DNA from: Termitomyces sp. T153
Taxonomy: Eukaryota > Basidiomycota > Agaricomycetes > Agaricales > Lyophyllaceae
Reading direction: 5' to 3'
Assembly (NCBI GenBank): GCA_018296165.2
Contig: JACKQL020000052.1
Location: 248,001-312,000, forward strand
DNA length: 64,000 nucleotides
The notes below the pieces were generated by a model. The model did not search any database and was not told the origin of the DNA. It saw nothing but the letters and a program-made list of their open reading frames with translations. A program made the translations under genes and the position numbers. This document shows, piece by piece, positions 24,652-35,267 of this stretch. The number at the start of each line of letters is the position of its first letter. Position 1 is the stretch's first letter.

Positions 24652-26311
24652 CTATTGCTGGACATCAACTTCACGTTTCTTGAGAACTAAAGGGGTGCCC
24701 GTGACACGTTTCCAAACATCTTGGACATCTTCAACGACAGTCTCGAAGTGAGAGGTCGCATCGTAAGAGCGGGTAATGAAAATATTGTCTTGCTTGCCGT
24801 CAGACGTAGGCTCATACAACGGCGAGATAGTGACGAATCTGATTCATAAATGTAAGATGCTAAATACACAATCATCATGATCGCCAAAATGCTTACTTTT
24901 CATGAATGGGACCCAAGAGATTCAGGCCGGGTACGATTTCGAGCTCAGGTCTGTCTGTCTCGACAATGGTGCTCACGATTGCGACGTAGATATCCTTTGC
25001 GCAGACATTATGAGTCGATGAGACCATTGCGATATAGATATCTGCGGTATTTTATCGGTAAAAGAATTAAGAAATGAAATATTGTGCCATACCATTTCGC
25101 CGGCCAACTTGGTTCTGAGGGATGATGAGTTGCACGCTGTCACTGTTGTCTGTGCCTGGTATGGGGTGCTTGAGGAGACAGATGGCTCTGACAACTTTAC
25201 CCACTTCAATCACTCGAAGTGTTCCGCTCTCCTTTTCACTGCCTGCCCCAAAGTAACTAGGATCTCCGATGACCTGCTTTGCCTTCACAGTCTCCCCGCC
25301 ACTCGTGACTCCAACGAACTTTCCATCAGAATCGGTGACAATTTTGTCAATTTGTTTGTCAAGCATGTATGTACCACCATAGATAGCGCTGAGACGTGCA
25401 AAGGACTGGGGAAGTTCCCCGAGGCCGTACAGGGGATAGATGTAAGGAGATTTGCCATAACGGGCCATTGAAGAGGTGTACAAAATGATGCGATCGTATG
25501 TCGGCCGTGCGGGCTTGTTGATGTAACTGCAAGAGGAAGGATTCGGCATAAGCAAAGAAGATACGTAATAGGCCTCACTCATCATCTAGGTAGAGAGCCA
25601 TAGCATGGCCGATGAAGTCCTGAGTACCAGATTCCAAACCAAACTTCTCATAGACGGTTTTCATGCTATCCCTGTCGAGATCAATGCCTAAGAAAGGCGA
25701 TATCAACATATATATGACTAGATAGCAATTGAATTTCTACCCTGGTGGGTCGTTGGGTCGCTGTCTTTCCATCCTTGGAGAAACTCGAAGAACTTCTTTG
25801 CCCGCCTCTTCTCGAAGAGACCCATCAAAGGGCTCTTGACAGCCTCGATTTCTGTGCTAGGCACTTTGGAAATCTTTCCGTCGCGGTATACAAAACTACC
25901 AGCGATTTGCTTGAATTCAAGGTAGCGAGTGACATCTGTGTGCACGAGGATCTTTGTAAGTTCTCCTGAGGCAATGATGAACTTGGGAATGAGATCGACG
26001 GCATAATCGCGGTCGCGGCCAAGTTCAGCAGGAGGTGTTTGATCTGGTCGGAATTTGCGGTACAACTGATCGATTTCAGCATCTACTGACCAATTTATAC
26101 CATGAATAACGTACTTGTGTCAGGTTCAAACTTGCACTATCTCCCCCATAGTAGTCATTACGATCCATATGGAGCACTTTCTTACCCTCTACGGAAAGCA
26201 ATCCAGAGAGGATACACTCTGTCAAGCCTGTACCAAGAACAATGATCTGGCCCAAGTCATTGAGAGATCTTTCAGTGGTGAAAGCGAACGCACGTCATAT
26301 TCTTCATCCAT
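24652..26311 (-). CDS. GDI1: Rab GDP-dissociation inhibitor
   Basis: Extracts GDP-bound, prenylated Rab GTPases from membranes and recycles them. Start ATG 26311: a six-codon exon (MDEEYD) precedes an intron, then [18 protein letters not shown] with the GDI/REP dinucleotide-fold signature, [28 protein letters not shown] and [15 protein letters not shown]. Further on are [42 protein letters not shown]-like and GGTYML segments. The end is [20 protein letters not shown] and [13 protein letters not shown]. All sequence-conserved regions of GDI are present, so the gene looks intact. It has several introns. Confidence 0.95.
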
Positions 26312-26630
26312 GCTAGTCGTACGTTGGTTCGAGAGAAAGAACACTATCTCAATAATCAATATTTGACATCAATCAGAACAACACGTGGCAAGACAATATA
26401 TATATATGTATATCAGGCTAGGGCGGTCAATACCCTGCTACAAAAAATTAGAAGACCCGTGACTACGTACAAATATGCTATGATATTTACAAAGGTTCAA
26501 AACTCACCATTTCCTGTAAAGTACACCTGTTTGTCCGAAAAGTGTAGGGAAATGATCTACGTATTAGATAGCCAAGAGTGTGTGACCAAAAGGTGAAAAG
26601 GTGAATGAGAGTATTGTTCTGAAACAGTAC
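26312..26630. other. GDI1 promoter and 3' flank of the Myb gene
   Basis: A gap of about 320 bp between the GDI1 start and the stop of the next minus-strand gene. It holds an AT-rich stretch with alternating TA near 26396-26415. No gene recognised. Confidence 0.4.
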
Positions 26631-28488
26631 CTATGCTTCACTACCTCTCCCACGTTTGTTCCTACTGAGAGGACGGTCATTATCATCTTCTCCGTCGGCG
26701 TCAAGGTCTACACTGTGTTTACGCTTTACTTGGTGGGAGTCATCGGACGCCCAAGAGGGTTGAGCACGTTGCTTTTGAATTGACGACGACTTTCCGGAAT
26801 GGTGATGACCCTGTTTTTCAATCTTTCTTGCAAGTTTAGTTATCGCTATGACACAAAATTGGCATCGTGCCTGCTTCTTGTGTATTACTGTAAACTTACT
26901 TGCTTCATTTCGGCGGTAATATTCGGCCCACGATTTCGCAGAGCGTTGAGGATACTGTTTAATAACAGATAGAATTAAGCGCCGACGAAACAAAACAAGA
27001 CCGACTTTCGGAAACTTACGCGTTCGCTGTAAGGCTCCCACCGCTCTTTGCCGGAAACATTGTCAAAATTGGGGCACGTCAACGTATACTTGGCAGTGAT
27101 ATAAAGGTCGGCATCAGTGAATGGCTCCCCTCCCTGTCCCATTTCGCTTTCCGGATACACTTTAATAGGCTCGTCATCATCATCTTCATTGCCTGGCTTA
27201 GACTGGCCATTGTCGTCATCATTGTCGTCATCCTCCTCTTCTGAGCTTAAGTCCTTGTACTTTGGTCGTCGTCTTACGGGTATGTTTTCTTCTTCTGATT
27301 CCGACTCTTCAAAACCATAGTCATCACCTTTGGCCGCAGCGAGTATTTTGTCGGGAACATCATGTTTGTTAGACCAGTAAGACGCCCATGATTGAGCGGT
27401 ATGATGAGGTGCCTTGATGATATCATATGTGGGTCAAAGTTGATGACATGGGAATCAGAAGCTCGCGTACTTTTTCTGCTAACATGGCGCATAAATCATT
27501 CCTGGTCAGACTTGGATCACCTTTGAGACGCCAGGAAATAAACTTCAGGAAAAAGTCTCGATCTTCGGGAGTATACTTATTTCCCCTGCCTCGATGAGGT
27601 ATTACTACAGTCGGTGGTGACGGAGAACGCGACGGAGGATCAGGAATTTGTATATCAGCATTGGGAGGAGGTAAACGATCACCGAAAACAGGAGCAGGGG
27701 CGGTGAGACTATTTATAGTGTTCCTCTTGCCTGTTGTTGGTGGAGGAGCGCGTTGCACAGAATCCTGGCGCTTGGGCTTGGGAGGCAGAGAACGCGCGGG
27801 AGATGGTTCCACCTTGTACGCGCTGAGGGATGGCTTCTTGATGGCCTGGAGAGCATCCTTGGGTGGATTAAGATAGACAAAAATAGTGTCGTCTAAACGA
27901 TCCTTGTGATCGAGATAATAGTCTTTCCATTGACTTGAGGTGTGTCCGTTCCTCTGATGCAATTCAGACGCGTCGAAGGGTACAAAAAATACGGTGTCTT
28001 ACCCCATGCAAAGAATTCAACGCGTCCTTGTAGGACTCTCTTCTGTTCTTGCTCTCGACAAGGGCTTGCAGAATGATATTCTCTTCTGTTCGGTCCACAG
28101 GAGGATGGAAGGGGTCCTGCATCATCTGAGGTGGAAAAACAGGCATGTTAAAGCCACCCATGGGAGGCATTGCATTGGCGAGCTGCTGCTGATGCATTTG
28201 ATTGATGTTAGGCCAGCCTAGCTGGTTGAAGGGCTGATTTTGTGGCGTGGGAGGCATAGACATCTGAGGCACAGAATTTTGGCATAGAGGCCCATTCCAC
28301 TGAGAGTGACTGGGAGGGTGCATCCGCTGTGGTGGGTGGTGGTGAGGGAGCCGCTGTTGATGGTGCGAGAGATTGCTGTACATGTGAGGGTTACCATTGG
28401 AGATATCAGGATGTGGGTTGGAACTGGAAGACGGAGTGTTGTTTGGGTGAAAGCCATTCATACCGTGCGGCATGTTACTGCGATGCAT
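26631..28488 (-). CDS. Protein with three Rap1-type Myb/SANT-like modules
   Basis: Likely nuclear DNA-binding protein. After an Asn/Pro/His/Gln/Met-rich N-terminus (MNGFHPNNTPSSSSNPHPDI; poly-His and Met-Pro runs), three modules resemble the Rap1/TERF2IP Myb-like domain. Module 1: TEENIILQALVESKNRRES, LHGRNGHTSSQWKDYYLDH. Module 2: YTPEDRDFFLKFISWRLKG, APHHTAQSWASYWSNKHD. Module 3: FTDADLYITAKYTL, RSAKSWAEYYRRNE. Between 2 and 3 lies a very acidic linker (EESESEEE, SSEEEDDDNDDDN). The tail is basic (KRKHS, SRNKRGRGSEA), probably a nuclear localisation signal. Two introns are exact: one joining LHG to RNGH and one joining AEK to APHH. I chose ATG 28488; the open frame continues upstream into the divergent MMSDH exon. 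A role at telomeres is possible but not shown. Confidence 0.7.
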
Positions 28489-28597
28489 TGCCCTCGCCAA
28501 CAGCAAAAAGCCACCTCTTCCACTAAAATGTTGCGTCCCACGTGACCCCGCCGCCTCTGACGTTATTCTCTTGCAAGCTCCGAGTCTTCTCCCATCC

Positions 28598-31069
28598 ATG
28601 TACGTGTCTGCTCTACCTCGCCGTCTCTCAGCTCGCGTCCTTTCTACCTCCGCACCGCGCTTTGCACTGAGTCCGGCTGCCCTTCCCAAAGCTGAACGAA
28701 TTTCTGCAGAATGGAAGGGTACTAGTGCTACTGGAGGCACGACTAAGAATTTCGTAGGAGGAGAATGGATGGAGAGCAAGACGTCGGAATGGATAGATGT
28801 CGTTGATCCTGTTAGTGTGCTTGATCTCTGTCACTTCCATCTTTCCTCACTTCTTGTTCTCATTAGTCAACGCAAACTCTCCTCACACGCGTACCCCACA
28901 CGACCAGTGGTGAATTCGCACAGGCTGCAGATGCTGCAGCGCATGCCTTCAAGACATGGCAGAAGACAAGCGTGCTGAGCCGTCAACGAATCGTGTTGAA
29001 GTCGGTACTTCATCGTGCCTAACGATCTGCAGTGTTGATGAAGTCATCCAGCCTTCAGCAACTCCTTCGTGATAATGCAGATGCAATCGCCAACAGCATC
29101 GTCCTAGAGCAAGGCAAAACTGTTGCAGGTAGGCACAAGGTTATGTTGCTTGTTAGTCTCTGAGATATTGAATGGAACATAGATGCTCATGGTGACCTAC
29201 TCCGTGGGCTTCAAGTGGTAGAGACTACCATTGGTATAACCTCCACATTAATGGGAGAGAAAATTGAAGGTATGTTTTACTAAAGATCTTGTCAGTCTGT
29301 CTTACATCAATCATTCCTCTCTAGTCAGCAAAGACATGGACACTTATGTCAGAAAGATACCTCTCGGAGTATGCGCGAGTATCGCACCGTTCAATTTCCC
29401 TGCGTGAGATCTTGAAACATCTTATGTGTATGGAGATTATTCATCTTTGATCATAGGATGATTCCATTATGGACTATCCCTATGGCTGTGGTTACTGGAA
29501 ACACTCTCATCCTAAAGCCTTCTGAACGTGACCCGGGTGCAGCTATGATAATTGCGGAACTGTGTCAACGTGCAGGTGAGATGCAAAGTATCATCTATTA
29601 ACATATAAATAGAATCGTACTCTTGAGGTCTTCCTCCTGGTGTGCTCAATGTCGTTCACGGTGGTGTCAACACAGTCAATGCGATATGTGACCATCCAGA
29701 AATCAAAGCAATCAGTTTTGTGGGAGGTGACAGAGCGGGGAAGCACATCTATGAGAGGTATGTTAAGAATGTTCCTCGGGCGTTCATGGCTAACGAAGGA
29801 CACCTCAGGGGAACTCAGAACGGCAAGAGGGTACAGGCAGGTCCATTTCGCGGATAGCATGTCTATAGCATTGTTAACTATTGATTCTTCAAGGCAAACC
29901 TTGGAGCCAAGAATCATGCTATTGTCATGCCTGATGGTTTGATCTACTCTTTCACAATATTCTAAATGTGTTGAAAGTTGGTCTGCAGCGAATAGGAATT
30001 TGGCACTCAATTCGATCATCGGAGCTGCTTTCGGAGGTGATTCTCGCATCGAAGCAGATTGATACTGTAACTTGAGATTGATTATCGTTATATGCAGCTG
30101 CCGGGCAGCGTTGCATGGCATTATCCGTGGGTAAGTTTATTTCGTGCTTGCGATGAGTTTTTATCAATATCATTTTAGCCATCCTTGTTGGAGATACTCA
30201 GTCTTGGCTCCCAGAACTCCTTGAGGGTGCCAAGAAGCTGAAAGTCAACGGTGGCTTTGAGGAAGGCACGGATCTGTACGTTTTGAAGATCAAATGTGTC
30301 TAATATATCTTTGACGACATTCCAGGGGACCCTTGATTTCTCCTGCCGCAAAGCAGCGAGTCGTTGGCCTGATCTCATCTGCCGAAAACGAAGGTGGGAA
30401 GATTCTCTTGGATGGTAGAAACCTCAGCGTGCCTGCCTATCCTGATGGTAACTTTGTCGGTCCTACTGTCATTGAGGCTTCCACCTCGATGAGATGCTAC
30501 AAGTACGAAGGATATATTGATTGCAATGCGACACACAATTCATTACCTTCACAGGGAAGAAATTTTTGGGCCAGCACTAGTAGTCATTCGAGCCTCCAGT
30601 CTTGATGATGCGATAGATATCATCAACGAGAATAAGTATGGCAATGGGACTGCTATCTTTACTCAGTCTGGGGCTACTGCAAGGAAGTTCGAAAATAATG
30701 TTAATGTTGGACAAATTGGTATCAATGTACCAATTCCTGTCCCGTTACCCATGTTCTCCTGGAGCGGTAACAAGGTATGAAATCTCACTTGCTTGAGGAC
30801 TCAACTAAAGATTGCTCTAGGCAAGCTTTTTAGGTGATGTTGGCTTCTACGGGAAGAGGTAAGGTGTCAATATAAACCTTTTCAAACGACTTATTTTTCC
30901 TCCGTCCTACTAGTGGCATCAATTTCTATACCCAGAATAAGGTAATTGAAATCTATTGCTAGATATGCGACTTTTAACCTTTGCGCTATCGCAGACCACG
31001 ACAAGCCTTTGGAGGTCTGAGGATGCGGTTGGCAACCGTGCCTCTGTAAATATGCCTACCCACCATTGA
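28598..31069 (+). CDS. Methylmalonate-semialdehyde dehydrogenase, mitochondrial (copy 1)
   Basis: ALDH6-family enzyme converting methylmalonate or malonate semialdehyde to propionyl- or acetyl-CoA in valine and pyrimidine breakdown. The N-terminus [18 protein letters not shown] has four Arg and no acidic residue, a good mitochondrial presequence. Core motifs: [86 protein letters not shown], catalytic Cys in [32 protein letters not shown]. It ends SVNMPTHH. About fourteen short introns, each restoring frame; one ends at TTCAG so that VLKS joins QQLLRDN. The intron after GKRVQ begins GCAGGT, a GC-AG type. The gene seems intact, and is 109 bp from the divergent Myb gene. Confidence 0.92.
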
Positions 31070-31215
31070 TCAATGACATTTCACACACGTATCAAGGACA
31101 TTGTAATAATATCAACGAGCGAAATCACATGTAACATGATTCAGTAATCCAATTATCTTTTCCAGCTATGTACTGTGTCAAACGCCTTCGACGCTTTGTC
31201 AAATACATTTTTCCA
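28640..31215 (+). repeat. Direct duplication, left copy (MMSDH copy 1 plus 3' flank)
   Basis: Left arm of a segmental direct duplication of about 2.6 kb; the right arm is about 31950-34520, shifted by 3304-3310 bp. Similarity covers exons, introns and the 3' flank. The 54-bp intron 29129-29182 equals 32438-32491 base for base, whereas neighbouring introns differ by substitutions and indels. Ends are approximate, judged by eye. Confidence 0.85.
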
Positions 31216-31916
31216 CATTGACCAGCTGCAACGATCCGATGCTTTGGCCATGGATACTTATTATGAATCTGGATGAAAGCCCATTCACCTGTAGGATAGA
31301 CTGCCGAGATCGATGCACGTTCATGAACTAGGACAACGTCTCGAAAAGAGAGGTCAAGTGCACGTTTGGCACTCACACATCGCAAGGCCGCCTATCATAA
31401 TGCCTACTTGATGCCTGCTCACGCTTTCTTCGAATCCCATTTTTTTCTTACCTATTTCGTACTCACTTTCCTATAACTTATGTTACCTATGCTTGTTTTA
31501 ATATGGCGTGTCATTATATAATTTACGGCGTGTTGACCGTTCGTGTTGATCAAATCAAATGTTAGAACTCCGAAGGGACAACCAATCAAAACATCAAAAG
31601 CTAGGACCTCCATGGCCCATAGCTATGTTTTATAACAAGCCACTTTATAATATCCTCAAAGGATTCGTACATGTGATTCCTAGGCCATTCCGATGTCGAG
31701 CGACGAGCCTCCTCCTCAAACTTCAAGCTCTGCCGGAGGTGAACACGTTCACTTAGAATGACACGGCTAAAAGTAAACAGTTCCTCTCACTGTCTCAGCT
31801 GCCTCGTGAATCCGAGGGGGTTGGTCACGAGCCTAGAAAAACGGGCTAATCCGTCGGGATACAAAAAACCCACTAGGAGCGGGCATCCTCAAGATCCGAA
31901 TCTTCTTTCATCCCAC
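31070..31916. other. Spacer between the two MMSDH copies
   Basis: About 850 bp. The first 150 bp correspond to the 3' flank of copy 2 and contain the LTP1 fragment listed separately. The rest has no recognised gene: ORFs such as 31125-31385 (-) and 31559-31756 (+) show no motif. The right end is the promoter of copy 2. Confidence 0.5.
31141..31215 (-). pseudogene. Remnant of the LTP1 last exon
   Basis: Read on the minus strand, this stretch resembles the 3' end of the intact LTP1 gene at 34453-34530. AATGTATTTGACAAAGCG corresponds to the codons for VFQQC, GCGTTTGAC to AFLD, and AGCTGGAAAAGAT to AGKD. The frame is shifted and there is a small deletion, so it cannot encode the phosphatase tail. 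It shows that the duplication copied part of the convergent neighbour. Confidence 0.5.
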
Positions 31917-34373
31917 ATGTCTGCCCTACCTCCTCTATCAGATCAAGGCAATATTACCTCTGCGCCGCGCTTTGCACTGAGTCCGGCTGTCCACTCAAAG
32001 GCTGAACGAATTTCTGCAGAATGGAAGGGCACTAGTGCTACTGGAGGCACGACTAAGAATTTTATAGGAGGAGAGTGGCTAGAGAGCAAGACGTCAGATT
32101 GGATAGATGTCGTTGATCCTGTCAGTGTACTGGATCTCAGCACTTCCATCTTTCCTCATTCGTATTCCCAATTAGTCGACACAAACCCTCCTCACACGCG
32201 TACCCGACACGACCGGTGATGAATTTGCACAGGCTGTAGATGCTGCAGCGCATGCCTTCAAGACATGGCAGAAGACAAGCGTGCTGAGCCGTCAACGAAT
32301 TGTGTTGAAGTCTGTACTTGATCGATCTTAAAGATCTGCAGTACTGATGAAGTCACCCAGCCTTCAGCAACTCCTTCGTGAGAATGCAGATGCAATCGCC
32401 AACAGCATCGTCCTAGAGCAAGGCAAAACTGTTGCAGGTAGGCACAAGGTTATGTTGCTTGTTAGTCTCTGAGATATTGAATGGAACATAGATGCTCATG
32501 GTGACCTACTCCGTGGGCTTCAAGTGGTAGAGACTGCCATTAGCATAACCTCCATGTTGATGGGAGAAAAACTTGAAGGTTACTAAACATCTTGTCTTGT
32601 CTGTCTTACATCAATGATTCCTCTCTAGTGAGCAGAGATATGGATACTTATGTCAGAAAGGTACCTCTCGGAGTATGCGCAAGTATCGCACCGTTCAATT
32701 TCCCTGCGTGAGATCCTGAAACGTTCTATAATTGCGGAGGTTATTCATCCTCTGTAATAGGATGATCCCATTATGGACTATCCCTATGGCTGTGGTTACT
32801 GGAAACACTCTTATCCTAAAGCCTTCTGAACGTGACCCGGGTGCAGCTATGATAATCGCCGAACTGTGTCAACGTGCAGGTGAGATACACAATTTCACCT
32901 CTTATTAACAGATGGCTAGAATCATACTCGAGGTCTTCCTCCTGGCGTGCTCAATGTCGTACATGGTAGTGTCAACACAGTCAACGCGATATGTGACCAT
33001 CCAGAGATTAAAGCCATTAGTTTTGTGGGAGGTGACAGAGCTGGGAAGCACATTTATGAGAGGTACACTAAGAGTGATCCTCAACCATAATCTGAACGAC
33101 TAATGGAGGTTACTTCAGGGGGACTCGAAACGGCAAGAGAGTACAGGCAAGTTCATTGCACAGATAGGATGTTTATTGCATTGTTCACACATTCTTCAAG
33201 GCAAATCTTGGAGCCAAGAATCACGCTATTGTCATGCCTGATGGTTTGATCTATTCTTTCACAGTATTCTGAGTGTTCTAAAGTTAGTCGGCAGCAAATA
33301 AGAACCTGTCACTCAAATCAATTATCGGAGCTGCTTTCGGAGGTAATTGAAGCAGATTGATGCTGTAATTCAGAATTAATCATCGGCAATTGCAGCTGCT
33401 GGACAACGTTGTATGGCAATATCCGTAGGTAGGCTGACTGCATACTTGCTCTGAGAGATTTTTATCAACACCATCCCAGTCATTCTTGTTGGAGATACCC
33501 AGTCTTGGCTCCCAGAACTCCTTGAGGGTGCCAAGAAGCTGAAAGTCAACGGTGGCTTTGAGGAAGGCACGGATCTGTACGTTTTGAAGATCAAATGTGT
33601 CTATTACTTCTTTGACGAATTCATTCCAGGGGACCCTTGATTTCTCCTGCCGCAAAGCAGCGAGTCGTCGGCCTGATCTCATCTGCCGAAGACGAAGGTG
33701 GAAAAATTCTCTTGGATGGTAGAAACCTCAGTGTGCCTGCCTACCCTGATGGTAACTTTGTCGGTCCTACTGTCATTGAGGCTTCTACCTTGATGAGATG
33801 CTACAAGTATGGAAGAAAAATTGATCGTAATGCAACACACAATTCATTACCTTTCACAGAGAGGAAATCTTTGGGCCAGTATTATTGATCATTCGAGCCC
33901 CGAGTCTTGACGATGCGATAGACATCATCAACGAGAATAAGTATGGCAATGGAGCTACCATATTTACTCAGTCTGGGGCGACTGCAAGAAAGTTCGAAAG
34001 CAATGTCAATGTTGGACAAATTGGTATCAATGTACCAATTCCTGTCCCGTTACCCATGTTCTCCTGGAGCGGTAACAAGGTAAGAAATCTCACTTGCTCG
34101 AGGATTCAGCTAAGGATTGCTCTAGGCAAGCTTTTTAGGTGATGTTGGCTTCTACGGGAAGAGGTAAGGTGTCAATATAAACCTTTACAAACACTTATCT
34201 TTCCTCCATTCTACTAGTGGCATCAATTTCTATACCCAGAATAAGGTAATTGAAGTCTATTGCAAGGTATACGCCTTTTAATCTTTGCGTTATTGCAGAC
34301 CACGACAAGCCTTTGGAGGTCTGAGGATGCGGTTGGCAATCGTGCCTCTGTAAATATGCCTACCCACCATTGA
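31917..34373 (+). CDS. Methylmalonate-semialdehyde dehydrogenase paralogue without mitochondrial presequence (copy 2)
   Basis: Tandem paralogue of the gene at 28598-31069 with the same exon pattern. All exons join in frame: [72 protein letters not shown], catalytic Cys in [45 protein letters not shown]. The intron after GKRVQ starts GCAAGT, the classic GC-AG donor. The N-terminus differs: [17 protein letters not shown] replaces the Arg-rich [18 protein letters not shown] of copy 1, so it has lost its arginines and gained an Asp. It is probably cytosolic or poorly imported (inference). Otherwise it appears functional, with no stop or frameshift seen. Confidence 0.88.
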
Positions 34374-34520
34374 GCAATGACGATCATACGTATCAAGGAT
34401 ATTGTAACAATATTGACGAGCAAAGCTGCATGTTCCACCACGATCTAGCAATTCAATCATCTTTTCCAGCTACAGCGTCAAGAAAGGCATTTGAGAGTGC
34501 TGTGCATTGTTGAAAGACTT
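31950..34520 (+). repeat. Direct duplication, right copy (MMSDH copy 2 plus 3' flank and LTP1 end)
   Basis: Right arm of the duplication described at 28640-31215. Because the intact LTP1 lies next to this arm, the right arm is probably the ancestral location and the left arm's LTP1 fragment a by-product. On the other hand, the left arm keeps the ancestral presequence. Ends are approximate. Confidence 0.8.
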
Positions 34521-35149
34521 TTTCAAATCCATCCTGCGAAACCAAGGATTTCATCCTTTAGTGAAATATCGTAAAGAAAGAAGACAATCTACCTTTCCGC
34601 CGTAGTAAGGATCTGGAATAGGTTTGTTGTCCAAGTAGGAACCCCACAGCCGAACATCGGCTGTGGAGTTTTCTGGTTTGATTTGTAAGAGCTGCCGCAG
34701 ATTACTTTCGTCGGCGGCAAGGATGTGAGTGAAGTTCGTGAAGTCACATGTTTCAATCTGCCGTCCTACGCAGGATATGGGGACGCTATGCTATTGAGCG
34801 AATTTTGATGAGCGCACAAATACAGCGTTCGAATCGATATACCCTCACTTTCTTGCACACCTGAACAGTTCTGATTTCACAATCATTCACTTTTCTTCTT
34901 CATCACTGACTATCCGCCTACCTATCGTCAGGATCCTCGCCTAGGTGGTAGGCAGAAGTACCACAGCTGTCCACGACAATATCGATGCCCCGTTTCTTGG
35001 CAATATCTCTCAAAACCGCTTCACCCATTGGGGATCGGCAGATATTTCCTTTGATGGCGAGGTCATAAGTTAGCGTTATATCCCAGTCAGAATACTCATG
35101 TACCCAAGCAGACCACAAGGGCTTCAATTCGGCGATTGGGAGTTGACAT
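34453..35149 (-). CDS. LTP1: Low-molecular-weight protein tyrosine phosphatase
   Basis: Small cytosolic phosphatase acting on phosphotyrosine and small aryl phosphates. Start ATG 35149: MSTPNRRIEALVVCLG, then an intron, then NICRSPMGEAVLRDIAKKRG. Together they form the C-x5-R phosphate loop CLGNICRS at the N-terminus. It continues DIVVDSCGTSAYHLGEDPDD. The general-acid motif is LDNKPIPDPYYGGK (near 34600-34640), and the C-terminus ends FEKVFQQC..AFLDAVAGKDD. The family's key Cys, Arg and Asp are all present. Four or five short introns. Divergent from the SH3BGR-like gene (118 bp). Confidence 0.92.
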
Positions 35150-35267
35150 TGTGACAGCAAGGAACGGAAGAAGATTCGGATGTTTTTTGAGCACGATCAA
35201 AATGATAAGATCACTGGCAAGCACGGAGGCCTCCTCAGGGGCTAGTAGTCCCTTGCACCATTTTTAC

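Noticed and set aside
28489..28779. 5' extension of the Myb gene's open frame past 28488
   Set aside because: It runs antisense through the first exon of MMSDH copy 1, whose coding sense is certain. ATG 28488 gives a natural start.
29010..29060. Apparent frameshift in both MMSDH copies after IVLK
   Set aside because: Choosing the acceptor at TTCAG rather than CTGCAG gives a 54-bp intron and restores VLKS-QQLLR in both copies, so there is no lesion.
31125..31385. Minus-strand ORF of 86 codons between the MMSDH copies
   Set aside because: Its 3' end matches the LTP1 remnant out of frame; the rest shows no motif. Not called as a gene.
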